Below, piece after piece: positions 14,409 through 21,276 of a stretch of DNA of 27,796 bases (its first letter is position 1; every line of letters starts with the position of its first letter). Source of the stretch: JAUIAI01 sp963976885 (GTDB lineage Bacteria; Pseudomonadota; Gammaproteobacteria; Burkholderiales; Burkholderiaceae_E). Made by a program: the position numbers and the translations under genes. The stretch spans positions 1-27,796 of the forward strand of contig CAXBNM010000011.1 in assembly GCA_963976885.1 (NCBI GenBank), read 5' to 3'. The notes under the pieces are model-generated. The model worked only from the letters and a program-made list of their open reading frames with translations, was not told where the DNA came from and searched no databases.

Positions 14409-14442
14409 AAAAGGCCCGCGATGCATACATCGCGGGCCTTTT
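14409..14442. terminator. Strong bidirectional intrinsic terminator at the end of dnaJ
   Basis: A perfect 15-bp inverted repeat, AAAAGGCCCGCGATG / CATCGCGGGCCTTTT, around a CATA loop; T-runs flank it on both strands. It lies 32 nt beyond the dnaJ stop and ends the grpE-dnaK-dnaJ transcript on the minus strand. In that direction the next gene start is the unknown protein at 14323, so it also insulates that gene. Confidence 0.92.
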
Positions 14443-14474
14443 GACTGTTGGCGCCATGGCGCCGGCAGATGGGA

Positions 14475-15599
14475 TCAGTTGAAGAAATTCTTGACCCGGT
14501 CGCGCCAGCTTTTCGATTGCGGGCTGTGCTTCATGTCGGACAAGGATTCGTCCAGTTCACGCAGCAACTGCTTCTGACGCTCGTTGAGTCGCACCGGTGT
14601 TTCGACCACTACGTGCGAATACAAATCGCCCGGATAACTCGAACGCAAACCCTTGATGCCCTTGCCGCGCAAGCGGAAGGTCTTGCCGGTCTGCGTTCCT
14701 TCGGGCAATTCAATTTCAGCACTGCCACCGAGCGTGGGCACTTTGACCGTGCCACCAAGCGCCGCCTTGCTCATCGAGATCGGAATCTCGCAATGCAAGT
14801 CGTCGCCGTCGCGCTGGAACACGTCATGAGGCTTCGTGCGCACTTCAACATACAAGTCGCCCGGAGGCCCGCCATTCAGACCCGGCTCGCCATCACCGGC
14901 CGAGCGGATCCGCATGCCGTCTTCGATACCAGCCGGAATCTTGACTTCAAGCGTTTTGCTTTTCTTGATGCGACCGTCACCGTGGCATTCATTGCACGGA
15001 TCGGGAATGGTCTTGCCCGAGCCATCGCAGGTCGGACAGGTCTGCTGGACCGAGAAAAAGCCCTGCTGCATCCGCACCTGACCATGACCTTTACAGGTCT
15101 GGCATTCCACCGCCTTGGTACCGGGTTTGGCACCGGTGCCATCACAGGTCGAACAGCCTTCCCAGCTGGGCACCCGGATCTCGGTGCTGTGGCCGTTGGC
15201 GGCCTGCTCAAGGGTAATTTCCATCGCGTAGCGCAAGTCGCTGCCGCGATAGACATTACTGCGCCCGCCACCACCGCCACCGCGCTGGTTGCCGAAAATA
15301 TCGCCAAAAATGTCGCCGAAGACGTCGGAGAAACCACCGGCGCCGGCACCGCCAAAACCGCCCTGCCCGTTCGGATCGACGCCAGCATGACCGTAGCGAT
15401 CGTAGGCTTCGCGCTTTTGCGGATCGTCCAGCGTTTCGTAGGCTTCTTTGACTTCCTTGAACTTGGCTTCGGCCTCGCTGTCACCCGGATTGCGGTCCGG
15501 ATGGAACTTCATGGCCAGCTTCCGGTAAGCCTTCTTCAGCTCCTCAGCCGACGCCCCCTGGGCCACCCCCAGTACTTCGTAGAAATCTCGTTTGGCCAT
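14475..15599 (-). CDS. dnaJ: Chaperone DnaJ (Hsp40)
   Basis: A 374-residue class I J-protein. The J-domain at 1-70 has HPD at 33-35. It is followed by a Gly/Phe-rich linker (GQGGFGGAGAGGFSDVFGDIFGDIFG split over the region) and a zinc-binding domain with four CxxCxGxG repeats (CSTCDGTG, CQTCKGHG, CPTCDGSG, CNECHGDG). Two client-binding beta-sandwich domains and a short C-terminal tail complete it. It delivers unfolded clients to DnaK and stimulates its ATPase. The frame is open to 15662, but MAKRDFYEVLG at 15599 is the canonical start, preceded by AGGG. An intrinsic terminator lies 35 nt upstream of this start, between dnaK and dnaJ, so dnaJ expression probably depends on read-through. Confidence 0.98.
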   Translation of the reverse strand: MAKRDFYEVLGVAQGASAEELKKAYRKLAMKFHPDRNPGDSEAEAKFKEVKEAYETLDDPQKREAYDRYGHAGVDPNGQGGFGGAGAGGFSDVFGDIFGDIFGNQRGGGGGGRSNVYRGSDLRYAMEITLEQAANGHSTEIRVPSWEGCSTCDGTGAKPGTKAVECQTCKGHGQVRMQQGFFSVQQTCPTCDGSGKTIPDPCNECHGDGRIKKSKTLEVKIPAGIEDGMRIRSAGDGEPGLNGGPPGDLYVEVRTKPHDVFQRDGDDLHCEIPISMSKAALGGTVKVPTLGGSAEIELPEGTQTGKTFRLRGKGIKGLRSSYPGDLYSHVVVETPVRLNERQKQLLRELDESLSDMKHSPQSKSWRDRVKNFFN

Positions 15600-15633
15600 G
15601 CCGCGCCCTGTTGTCCTGAATCTCTGCACAAAC

Positions 15634-15669
15634 AAAAAAACCCGGCCGCTGCGTAACCGCAACGACCGG
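15634..15669 (-). terminator. Intrinsic terminator / attenuator between dnaK and dnaJ
   Basis: Read on the minus strand, CCGGTCGTTGCG pairs with CGCAGCGGCCGG over 12 bp (two G-U pairs) around a GTTA loop, followed by G and seven T. This is a textbook Rho-independent terminator placed after dnaK and 35 nt before the dnaJ start codon. The T-run occupies 15634-15640 and the stem-loop 15642-15669. Confidence 0.82.
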
Positions 15670-15681
15670 TGCGTGTCCTGT

Positions 15682-15718
15682 CGGACTCGGGCTGACGGCA
15701 GACGCCAGCCCGAGTCCG
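15682..15718 (-). other. Long GC-rich stem-loop just after the dnaK stop
   Basis: A 13-bp perfect stem, CGGACTCGGGCTG / CAGCCCGAGTCCG, with an 11-nt loop begins about 10 nt after the dnaK stop codon on the minus strand. There is no U-tract. It stands immediately 5' of the terminator at 15634-15669. It most resembles an mRNA 3'-end stabiliser or processing barrier. Confidence 0.7.
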
Positions 15719-15727
15719 GTCAGACGA

Positions 15728-17671
15728 TCAGCCCTCTTCGCGCTTGACTTCCTTGAAGTCGGCGTCGACGACGTCTTCGTCTGCGCCGGCCGTTGCATCG
15801 GCCGTTTCGCCACCTGCATTGGCCTGCGCCTGGGCACCTTCGGCGCCACCAGCATCGGCGTACATCTTCTCGCCCAGTTTCTGCGAGGCGGTAGCCAGCT
15901 CAGCAGTCTTGGCTTCGATCGCGTCCTTGTCTTCGCCCTTGAGTGCTTCCTCAACGGCGGCGATAGCGGACTTGATCTCTTCCTTCTCGCCATCTTCGAG
16001 CTTGTCGCCATGCTCTTCGAGCGACTTGCTGACCGAGTGCATCAACGAGTCAGCCTGGTTGCGGGCGTTAGCCAGCTCAACGCGCTTCTTGTCATCAGCG
16101 GCGTTGATCTCGGCATCCTTGACCATTTTCTCGACCTCGTCCTCGGACAGACCCGAGCTGGCCTTGATCGTGATCTTGTTTTCCTTGTTGGTCGCCTTGT
16201 CTTTGGCCGACACATGCAGGATACCGTTGGCGTCGATGTCGAAAGCCACCTCAACCTGCGGCGTGCCGCGCGGTGCCGGCGGAATACCTTCAAGGTTGAA
16301 CTCGCCAAGCATCTTGTTACCCGAGGCCAGCTCACGCTCGCCCTGGTAAACCTTGATGGTCACGGCAGGCTGGTTGTCTTCGGCGGTCGAGAACACCTGG
16401 GCGTATTTGGTCGGGATCGTGGTGTTGCGCTTGATCATCGCAGTCATCACACCGCCAAGGGTTTCGATACCAAGCGACAACGGCGTCACGTCGAGCAGCA
16501 GTACGTCCTGACGGTCGCCGGACAACACCGCACCCTGAACCGCAGCACCAACAGCCACAGCTTCGTCGGGGTTCACGTCGCGACGCGGCTCTTTACCGAA
16601 GAAGGCCTTGACCTGCTCCTGCACCTTGGGCATACGGGTCATGCCGCCAACCAGAATCACGTCATTGATATCGCTGGCTTTCAGACCGGCATCCTTGAGC
16701 GCCAGTTTGCACGGCTCGATACTGCGGGCCACAAGCTCGTCAACCAGTGACTCGAACTTGGCACGGGTGATCTTCATGTTCAGGTGCTTCGGACCGGACG
16801 CATCTGCGGTGATGTAGGGCAGATTGAATTCCGTCTGCTGGCTCGAGGACAGCTCGATCTTGGCTTTCTCGGCGGCTTCCTTCAGTCGCTGCAGCGCCAG
16901 AATGTCTTTGGACAGATCAACGCCTTGCTCTTTCTTGAACTCGGCAATCACGTAATCGATGATGCGCTGGTCGAAATCTTCACCACCGAGGAAGGTGTCG
17001 CCGTTGGTCGAGAGCACTTCAAACTGCTTCTCGCCATCAACGTCGGCGATCTCAATGATCGACACGTCGAAGGTGCCACCACCCAAGTCATAGACGGCAA
17101 TCTTGCGATCGACCTTGGAGTCTTTGTCCAGACCGAAGGCGAGCGCTGCGGCGGTCGGCTCGTTGATGATGCGCTTGACCTCCAGACCGGCAATCTTGCC
17201 GGCATCTTTGGTGGCCTGACGCTGGCTGTCGTTGAAGTAAGCCGGCACCGTAATCACGGCTTCGGTCACTTCTTCGCCCAGATACTCTTCGGCGGTGCGC
17301 TTCATTTTGCGCAGCACTTCGGCCGAAATTTGCGGCGGAGCCAACCGGTCTTCACGCACCTGCACCCAGGCGTCGCCGTTTTCGGCCTTGACGATCTTGT
17401 AGGGCATCAGGGTGATGTCTTTCTGGACTGCATCTTCCTGGAACTTGCGACCGATGAGTCGCTTGACGGCGTACAGCGTATTGGCCGGGTTGGTGACAGC
17501 CTGGCGTTTGGCCGGCGCGCCAACGAGAATTTCACCGTCTTCCATGTACGCAACGATGGACGGCGTGGTGCGAGCACCTTCCGAGTTTTCGATGACCTTG
17601 GGGGTGTTGCCCTCCAGAATGGCGACACAGGAGTTCGTGGTGCCGAGGTCAATTCCGATGATTCTGCCCAT
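15728..17671 (-). CDS. dnaK: Chaperone DnaK (Hsp70)
   Basis: A 647-residue Hsp70 (E. coli DnaK is 638). The nucleotide-binding domain begins MGRIIGIDLGTTNSCVAI (phosphate loop 1) and carries AVYDLGGGTFDVSIIE (phosphate loop 2), VPAYFNDSQRQATKDAG and the VGGMTRMPKVQ adenosine motif. The conserved acidic linker VLLLDVTPLSLGIETLG joins the substrate-binding domain and lid, and the tail ends in an Ala/Gly-rich stretch and DVVDADFKEV, as in other proteobacterial DnaKs. It is the ATP-driven foldase working with DnaJ and GrpE. The canonical start at 17671 (AAGGA about 10 nt upstream) is preferred over the in-frame extension to 17713. It lies 73 nt after grpE in the same operon and is expected to be heat-inducible from the promoter before grpE. 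Confidence 0.98.
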   Translation of the reverse strand: MGRIIGIDLGTTNSCVAILEGNTPKVIENSEGARTTPSIVAYMEDGEILVGAPAKRQAVTNPANTLYAVKRLIGRKFQEDAVQKDITLMPYKIVKAENGDAWVQVREDRLAPPQISAEVLRKMKRTAEEYLGEEVTEAVITVPAYFNDSQRQATKDAGKIAGLEVKRIINEPTAAALAFGLDKDSKVDRKIAVYDLGGGTFDVSIIEIADVDGEKQFEVLSTNGDTFLGGEDFDQRIIDYVIAEFKKEQGVDLSKDILALQRLKEAAEKAKIELSSSQQTEFNLPYITADASGPKHLNMKITRAKFESLVDELVARSIEPCKLALKDAGLKASDINDVILVGGMTRMPKVQEQVKAFFGKEPRRDVNPDEAVAVGAAVQGAVLSGDRQDVLLLDVTPLSLGIETLGGVMTAMIKRNTTIPTKYAQVFSTAEDNQPAVTIKVYQGERELASGNKMLGEFNLEGIPPAPRGTPQVEVAFDIDANGILHVSAKDKATNKENKITIKASSGLSEDEVEKMVKDAEINAADDKKRVELANARNQADSLMHSVSKSLEEHGDKLEDGEKEEIKSAIAAVEEALKGEDKDAIEAKTAELATASQKLGEKMYADAGGAEGAQAQANAGGETADATAGADEDVVDADFKEVKREEG

Positions 17672-17744
17672 TGCTTCAATTCCTTTGATATGCCCGTCAG
17701 CGGGCTGGTTCATATCTTCTGATGTGGGAATGCTTTACGCCGTT

Positions 17745-18374
17745 TCAACCCTGTACGACCGTCACCATCGCTGCCCGCAACACACGGTCATTGATGAGAT
17801 AGCCCTTCTGGAGCACCGCGGCGACGTGATTGGCCGGCACAGGAGGCTGCACCGAGTCGGCCGGTACCATCGAAATGGCCTGATGACGGTTCGGGTCGAA
17901 CTTCTCGCCGGCCGGATCGATGGGCAGCAACTTGTTCTTTTCGAACGAATTCATCAGCTGGCGCAAGGTGGCTTCAGTCCCTTCGCGCAGGCTCTCGACG
18001 GTCGGGTTCTCGACTTTGAGCGCCATCTCGAGGCTGTCCATGACCGGAATCAGACCTTCGGCAAAGCTCTCGATCGAGAACTTGTGCGCCTTGGCCACAT
18101 CTTCGGTCGCCCGCCGGCGAACGTTTTCCATTTCGGCGGCCTGACGCAGCAGCTTTTCTGACGCTTCCTGCAGCGCGGCCTTCACCTGGGTCAGCTCACC
18201 CTGGAGCTGTGCGATCTCGGCGGCCGTTTCGGCGGCCTCCGGCTGGGGTGCGCTGGCACCGCCGTCGTGGGTGACATTTTCCAACTCATCGCCCAGGTGG
18301 TGCGAGGTATCGATGGGGTCCCCATCGCTGAAAAATGGCTCAGTCTTTCCGCTGTTCGGATTATTCATAGTCAT
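17745..18374 (-). CDS. grpE: Nucleotide exchange factor GrpE
   Basis: About 209 residues from the ATG at 18374; a second ATG at 18368 is equally possible. The N-terminal 45 residues are disordered and acidic. They are followed by a long coiled-coil helix (ETAAEIAQLQGELTQVKAALQEASEKLLRQAAEMENVRRRATED, in pieces about 48-92). The C-terminal beta-wing carries LRQLMNSFEKNKLLPIDPAGEKFDPNRHQAI and VLQKGYLINDRVLRAAMVTV, the GrpE signature. It acts as a dimer releasing ADP from DnaK and as a thermosensor. First gene of grpE-dnaK-dnaJ. No good Shine-Dalgarno precedes either ATG. The sigma-32-like promoter sits about 35-60 nt upstream. Confidence 0.96.
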   Translation of the reverse strand: MTMNNPNSGKTEPFFSDGDPIDTSHHLGDELENVTHDGGASAPQPEAAETAAEIAQLQGELTQVKAALQEASEKLLRQAAEMENVRRRATEDVAKAHKFSIESFAEGLIPVMDSLEMALKVENPTVESLREGTEATLRQLMNSFEKNKLLPIDPAGEKFDPNRHQAISMVPADSVQPPVPANHVAAVLQKGYLINDRVLRAAMVTVVQG

Positions 18375-18407
18375 TAAAAACAATTACTTAGCTTCAGGTC
18401 GGCTAAT

Positions 18408-18435
18408 AGCTGGGGGCGTAGATGGGTATTTCAAG
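18408..18435 (-). promoter_or_regulatory. Sigma-32 (RpoH)-type heat-shock promoter of grpE-dnaK-dnaJ
   Basis: On the minus strand a CTTGAAA -35 element (18429-18435), a 13-nt spacer and a CCCCAGCT -10 element (18408-18415) match the RpoH consensus CTTGAA-N13-17-CCCCATNT closely. The expected transcript start is about 18400, giving a short leader before grpE. No CIRCE inverted repeat (TTAGCACTC-N9-GAGTGCTAA) occurs here. Confidence 0.8.
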
Positions 18436-18498
18436 CGCATTTGGCAAAAAAATGATTAATCCACCGTGATACCTTCAATCACCAGCACCAATCAAGCC

Positions 18499-18505
18499 GA
18501 GGAGG
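18499..18505 (+). promoter_or_regulatory. Strong ribosome-binding site of the BON-LysM gene
   Basis: GAGGAGG with 9 nt to the ATG at 18515 fixes the start and predicts high expression. The same 140-nt gap (18375-18514) holds the opposing grpE promoter. Confidence 0.65.
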
Positions 18506-18514
18506 CACACCAAC

Positions 18515-19006
18515 ATGGGACTACTTTCATTCATCCAAGACGCCGGCGAAAAACTGTTCGGCAGCGGCGAAGCGAAGGCCGCTGAGCCGACCAGCGGCAG
18601 CGATTCCGCGGCCAATTCTGCCGCCGCCAACGCCATCAAAGACTATATCCACAGCCAGAAACTTGATGCGAAGGACCTTCAGGTGGCGTTCAACCCGACC
18701 GATTCAAGCGTCACCGTCGGCGGCGAAGCTGCCGATCAGGAAACCCGCGAAAAAATCGTGTTGTGCTGTGGCAATGTGGCCGGGGTCGGGCAAGTCCATG
18801 ACGAGCTGACCGTGGCCAGTCCGACCGAAGAATCGAGCTTTCACACGGTCGTCAAAGGTGACACCTTGTCAAAAATTGCCAAAACGGTTTACGGCAACGC
18901 AATGAAGTACCCGGTGATCTTCGAAGCGAACAAGCCGATGCTGAAAGATCCGGACAAGATCTACCCCGGTCAGGTCCTGCGGATTCCGCCGTTGCCCAAG
19001 GCCTGA
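18515..19006 (+). CDS. lysM: BON-LysM domain protein (Kbp/YgaU-like)
   Basis: A 163-residue protein. The short amphipathic N-terminus MGLLSFIQDAGEKLFG is followed by an Ala/Ser-rich linker, a BON domain (about 35-100, including VTVGGEAADQETREKIVLCCGNVAGV) and a C-terminal LysM domain (about 109-158, FHTVVKGDTLSKIAKTVYGN ... YPGQVLRIP). The E. coli homologue Kbp (YgaU) is a cytoplasmic potassium-binding protein supporting growth at high K+. No signal peptide is visible here, which agrees with a cytosolic location despite the LysM. It is divergent from grpE and convergent with hemH, with 15 nt between stops. The DNA and style match the neighbours. Potassium sensing is inferred from the homologue, not seen. 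Confidence 0.92.
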   Translation: MGLLSFIQDAGEKLFGSGEAKAAEPTSGSDSAANSAAANAIKDYIHSQKLDAKDLQVAFNPTDSSVTVGGEAADQETREKIVLCCGNVAGVGQVHDELTVASPTEESSFHTVVKGDTLSKIAKTVYGNAMKYPVIFEANKPMLKDPDKIYPGQVLRIPPLPKA

Positions 19007-19021
19007 AGACCTGCCCCTCGG

Positions 19022-20137
19022 TCAGGCCTGGCGCTCGGCGCCCATCGCGAGCGCCCTGGCCTGCCGAGCTTGCGCGGCCGCCTCACGAGCGGCCGGACCG
19101 CCCGTTGCCGCGGTCACCGGCCAGCCCCCCAGATGCTCGCCAATGAGTCTGGCCAGCGCGGCAATGAAGTCCGGACTGTCATTGAGGCACGCAATGTAAT
19201 TGAACTGACCACCGCCCGCTTCCTTGAAGGTATCGCGCCCCTCGATGGCAATTTCTTCCAGCGTTTCAAGGCAATCGACGACAAAGCCCGGGCAGACCAC
19301 ATCGATCCGACCGGTGCCGGCAGCACCCAGCTTGCGCAAGGTGGCTTCGGTGTAGGGCTCAAGCCACCTGGCCTTGCCGAACCGGGACTGAAAGCTGAGC
19401 TGCCAGCGATCGTCCGGCAGACCAAGAGCGGCGCCCAGCAGCCGCGCGGTGGCATGGCACTCGCAGTGGTAGGGATCACCGGCAAGCAAGGTCTGGCGTG
19501 GCACGCCGTGAAAACTCATCAGCAGTTTGTCGGGCGGACCATCATTGCCCCACGATTTGCGAATATGACTGGCCAGCGCGTCGATATAGGGCTGAAAAGT
19601 ATGAAAGCCCCGGGTAAAGCGCACTTCGGGCAGGTTGCGCCAGGTGCTCAGCACCCGTGTCGTTTCATCGAATACCGAGGCCGTCGTGGAGCCGGCAAAC
19701 TGCGGATACATCGGCACGACCAGCAAACGGGTTACGTTCTGCTCGCGCAGCGCCTCGAGTTGGCTGCTGATTGACGGCTCGCCATAGCGCATGGCGAAAG
19801 CAAGCTTGACATCAAATCCGTCGTTGCCGAGATAGCCCTGAGTCAGTTTGGCCTGAGCCTGGGTGTTGACCAGCAGCGGCGAGCCGGCATCGGTCCAGAT
19901 CGATGCGTACTTGCGGGCCGATTGGGCCGGCCGGGTTCGCAAGATGATGCCGTTGAGAATTGGCCACCAGAGCGCCGGCGGAATTTCGACCACGCGCGGG
20001 TCGGACAGAAACTGCTTCAGATAGCGCCGTACCGGCCCCGCCTCGGCGGCCTCGGGCGTGCCCAGTTGCACCAGCAACACACCGGTGCGTTCGGGTTGGT
20101 CATGGCTGAATTGTGCGGACGACGAATAACGACTCAT
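19022..20137 (-). CDS. hemH: Ferrochelatase
   Basis: A 371-residue HemH. The N-terminal GVLLVQLGTPEA is the usual opening. Further motifs are LVVPMYPQFAGSTTASVFDE, KLLMSFHGVP with the metal-coordinating His at 210, and VVDCLETLEEI with the conserved Glu at 291. It inserts Fe2+ into protoporphyrin IX as the last step of protoheme synthesis and is peripherally membrane-associated. The C-terminal 35 residues are Ala/Arg-rich and extend past the conserved fold. The ATG overlaps the hrcA stop as ATGA, so hemH is probably translated from the hrcA transcript. This hrcA-hemH coupling links heme synthesis to the heat-shock repressor gene only by operon position; whether it is regulated accordingly is unknown. 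Confidence 0.97.
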   Translation of the reverse strand: MSRYSSSAQFSHDQPERTGVLLVQLGTPEAAEAGPVRRYLKQFLSDPRVVEIPPALWWPILNGIILRTRPAQSARKYASIWTDAGSPLLVNTQAQAKLTQGYLGNDGFDVKLAFAMRYGEPSISSQLEALREQNVTRLLVVPMYPQFAGSTTASVFDETTRVLSTWRNLPEVRFTRGFHTFQPYIDALASHIRKSWGNDGPPDKLLMSFHGVPRQTLLAGDPYHCECHATARLLGAALGLPDDRWQLSFQSRFGKARWLEPYTEATLRKLGAAGTGRIDVVCPGFVVDCLETLEEIAIEGRDTFKEAGGGQFNYIACLNDSPDFIAALARLIGEHLGGWPVTAATGGPAAREAAAQARQARALAMGAERQA

Positions 20138-21192
20138 TCACTACTGTCCCGACCGCCAATCCCCTTGGCCAGCATATTGCGCTGATTGAGCGCGGCTGAC
20201 ACCAGTTTGGCAGTGACATCGACGATCGGGATGACGCGGTCATAGGCCATGCGCGTCGGGCCAACCACGCCCAGCGTGCCGACGACCAGGCCATCGATCT
20301 GATAAGGCGCGGTGACGATGCTCAGATGCTCGTTGGGCATCAGTTCGGAGTCGCCACCAATGAAAATCTGCACGCCTTTGGCCTGGTTGGAGGCATCGAG
20401 CAAGGTGATCAGACGCTTTTTCTGGTCGAACAGATCGAACAGGCTGCGCAGCCGGTCGATGTTCTGCGACAGTTCGCTGACGTCGAGCAGATTGCGCTCA
20501 CCGGAGATGACGACCGGCTCATCGGGCTCACCGCTCAGCGCATCCTGGCCGGCTTCGACCGCCGACTGCATCAGCACCGTAATGTCTTTTTGCAGATTGC
20601 CGATTTCGGAGCGCAAACGGGTACGGATATCTTCCAGGGCCAGACCGGCAAACTCACGATTGATGTAGTTGGCCGCTTCGGTCAGCTCGCTGCTCGAGTA
20701 GTCGTGCTCGAGCTGCAGGATCCGGTTCTGCACGTCGCCATCGACCGTGACGATGATCAGCAGAATGCGCCGGTCGGACAGGCGCATGAATTCGATCTGC
20801 CGGAAGGTCGAGGCCCGCTTGGGCGTGGTGATGACACCGGCAAAATGCGAGAGCGTCGACAACAACCCGGCTGCACTGGAAATGAGCCGCGTGGGTTGGT
20901 CGTCTTTGAGGTGGCCACGAATTTCGTCGGCCTGATCGGTATTGATGGGCGCCACGGTGAGCAAGGTATCGACAAACAGCCGATAACCCTTGGGCGTAGG
21001 CACCCGGCCCGCCGAGGTATGCGGGCTTTCAATCATGCCCATCTCTTCGAGGTCGGCCATCACGTTGCGAATGGTGGCCGCCGACAGATCGAGACCGGAG
21101 TGGCGCGAAAGCGTGCGCGAACCGACCGGTTGCCCGTCGGTTATGTAGCGCTCGATCAGTACCTTGAGCAGGGTCTGTGCTCGCTCATCCAT
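20134..21192 (-). CDS. hrcA: Heat-inducible transcription repressor HrcA
   Basis: A 352-residue HrcA. The N-terminal winged helix-turn-helix (about 1-75) includes ITDGQPVGSRTLSRHSGLDLSAATIRNVMADLEEMG and the SPHTSAGRVPTPKGYR wing, diagnostic of the family. The GAF-like and inserted dimerisation domains follow, ending with the conserved TRMAYDRVIPIVDVTAKLVS. HrcA binds CIRCE operators upstream of groESL and sometimes dnaK, folding with help from GroEL. The frame is open to a GTG at 21240, but homology begins at MDERAQTLLKVL (21192). There is no ribosome-binding site near that ATG; a TACAAT box ends 8 nt before it, suggesting a leaderless message. It overlaps hemH by 4 nt. I saw no CIRCE site in the window, so its targets are probably elsewhere. 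Confidence 0.96.
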   Translation of the reverse strand: MDERAQTLLKVLIERYITDGQPVGSRTLSRHSGLDLSAATIRNVMADLEEMGMIESPHTSAGRVPTPKGYRLFVDTLLTVAPINTDQADEIRGHLKDDQPTRLISSAAGLLSTLSHFAGVITTPKRASTFRQIEFMRLSDRRILLIIVTVDGDVQNRILQLEHDYSSSELTEAANYINREFAGLALEDIRTRLRSEIGNLQKDITVLMQSAVEAGQDALSGEPDEPVVISGERNLLDVSELSQNIDRLRSLFDLFDQKKRLITLLDASNQAKGVQIFIGGDSELMPNEHLSIVTAPYQIDGLVVGTLGVVGPTRMAYDRVIPIVDVTAKLVSAALNQRNMLAKGIGGRDSSE

Positions 21193-21200
21193 AGTGGTTA

Positions 21201-21206
21201 ATTGTA
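21201..21206 (-). promoter_or_regulatory. Candidate -10 box of hrcA, placed for a leaderless transcript
   Basis: Minus-strand TACAAT (5 of 6 to consensus) ends 8 nt before the hrcA ATG at 21192, so transcription would start at or within a few bases of the A of ATG. No good -35 is visible 16-18 nt upstream, so the call is tentative. Confidence 0.4.
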
Positions 21207-21276
21207 GGCCACCTGACCAATTTTGTTGGTGTGTCCCCACAATGCCATGGCAGCAAGTTGATGATGAGCTCAGTGG

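Noticed and set aside
14448..15656. 402-codon plus-strand frame opposite dnaJ
   Set aside because: dnaJ is unambiguous; the other strand is a shadow.
18375..18514. CIRCE (HrcA operator) expected before grpE
   Set aside because: No TTAGCACTC-N9-GAGTGCTAA-like palindrome is present; only the sigma-32-like promoter is.
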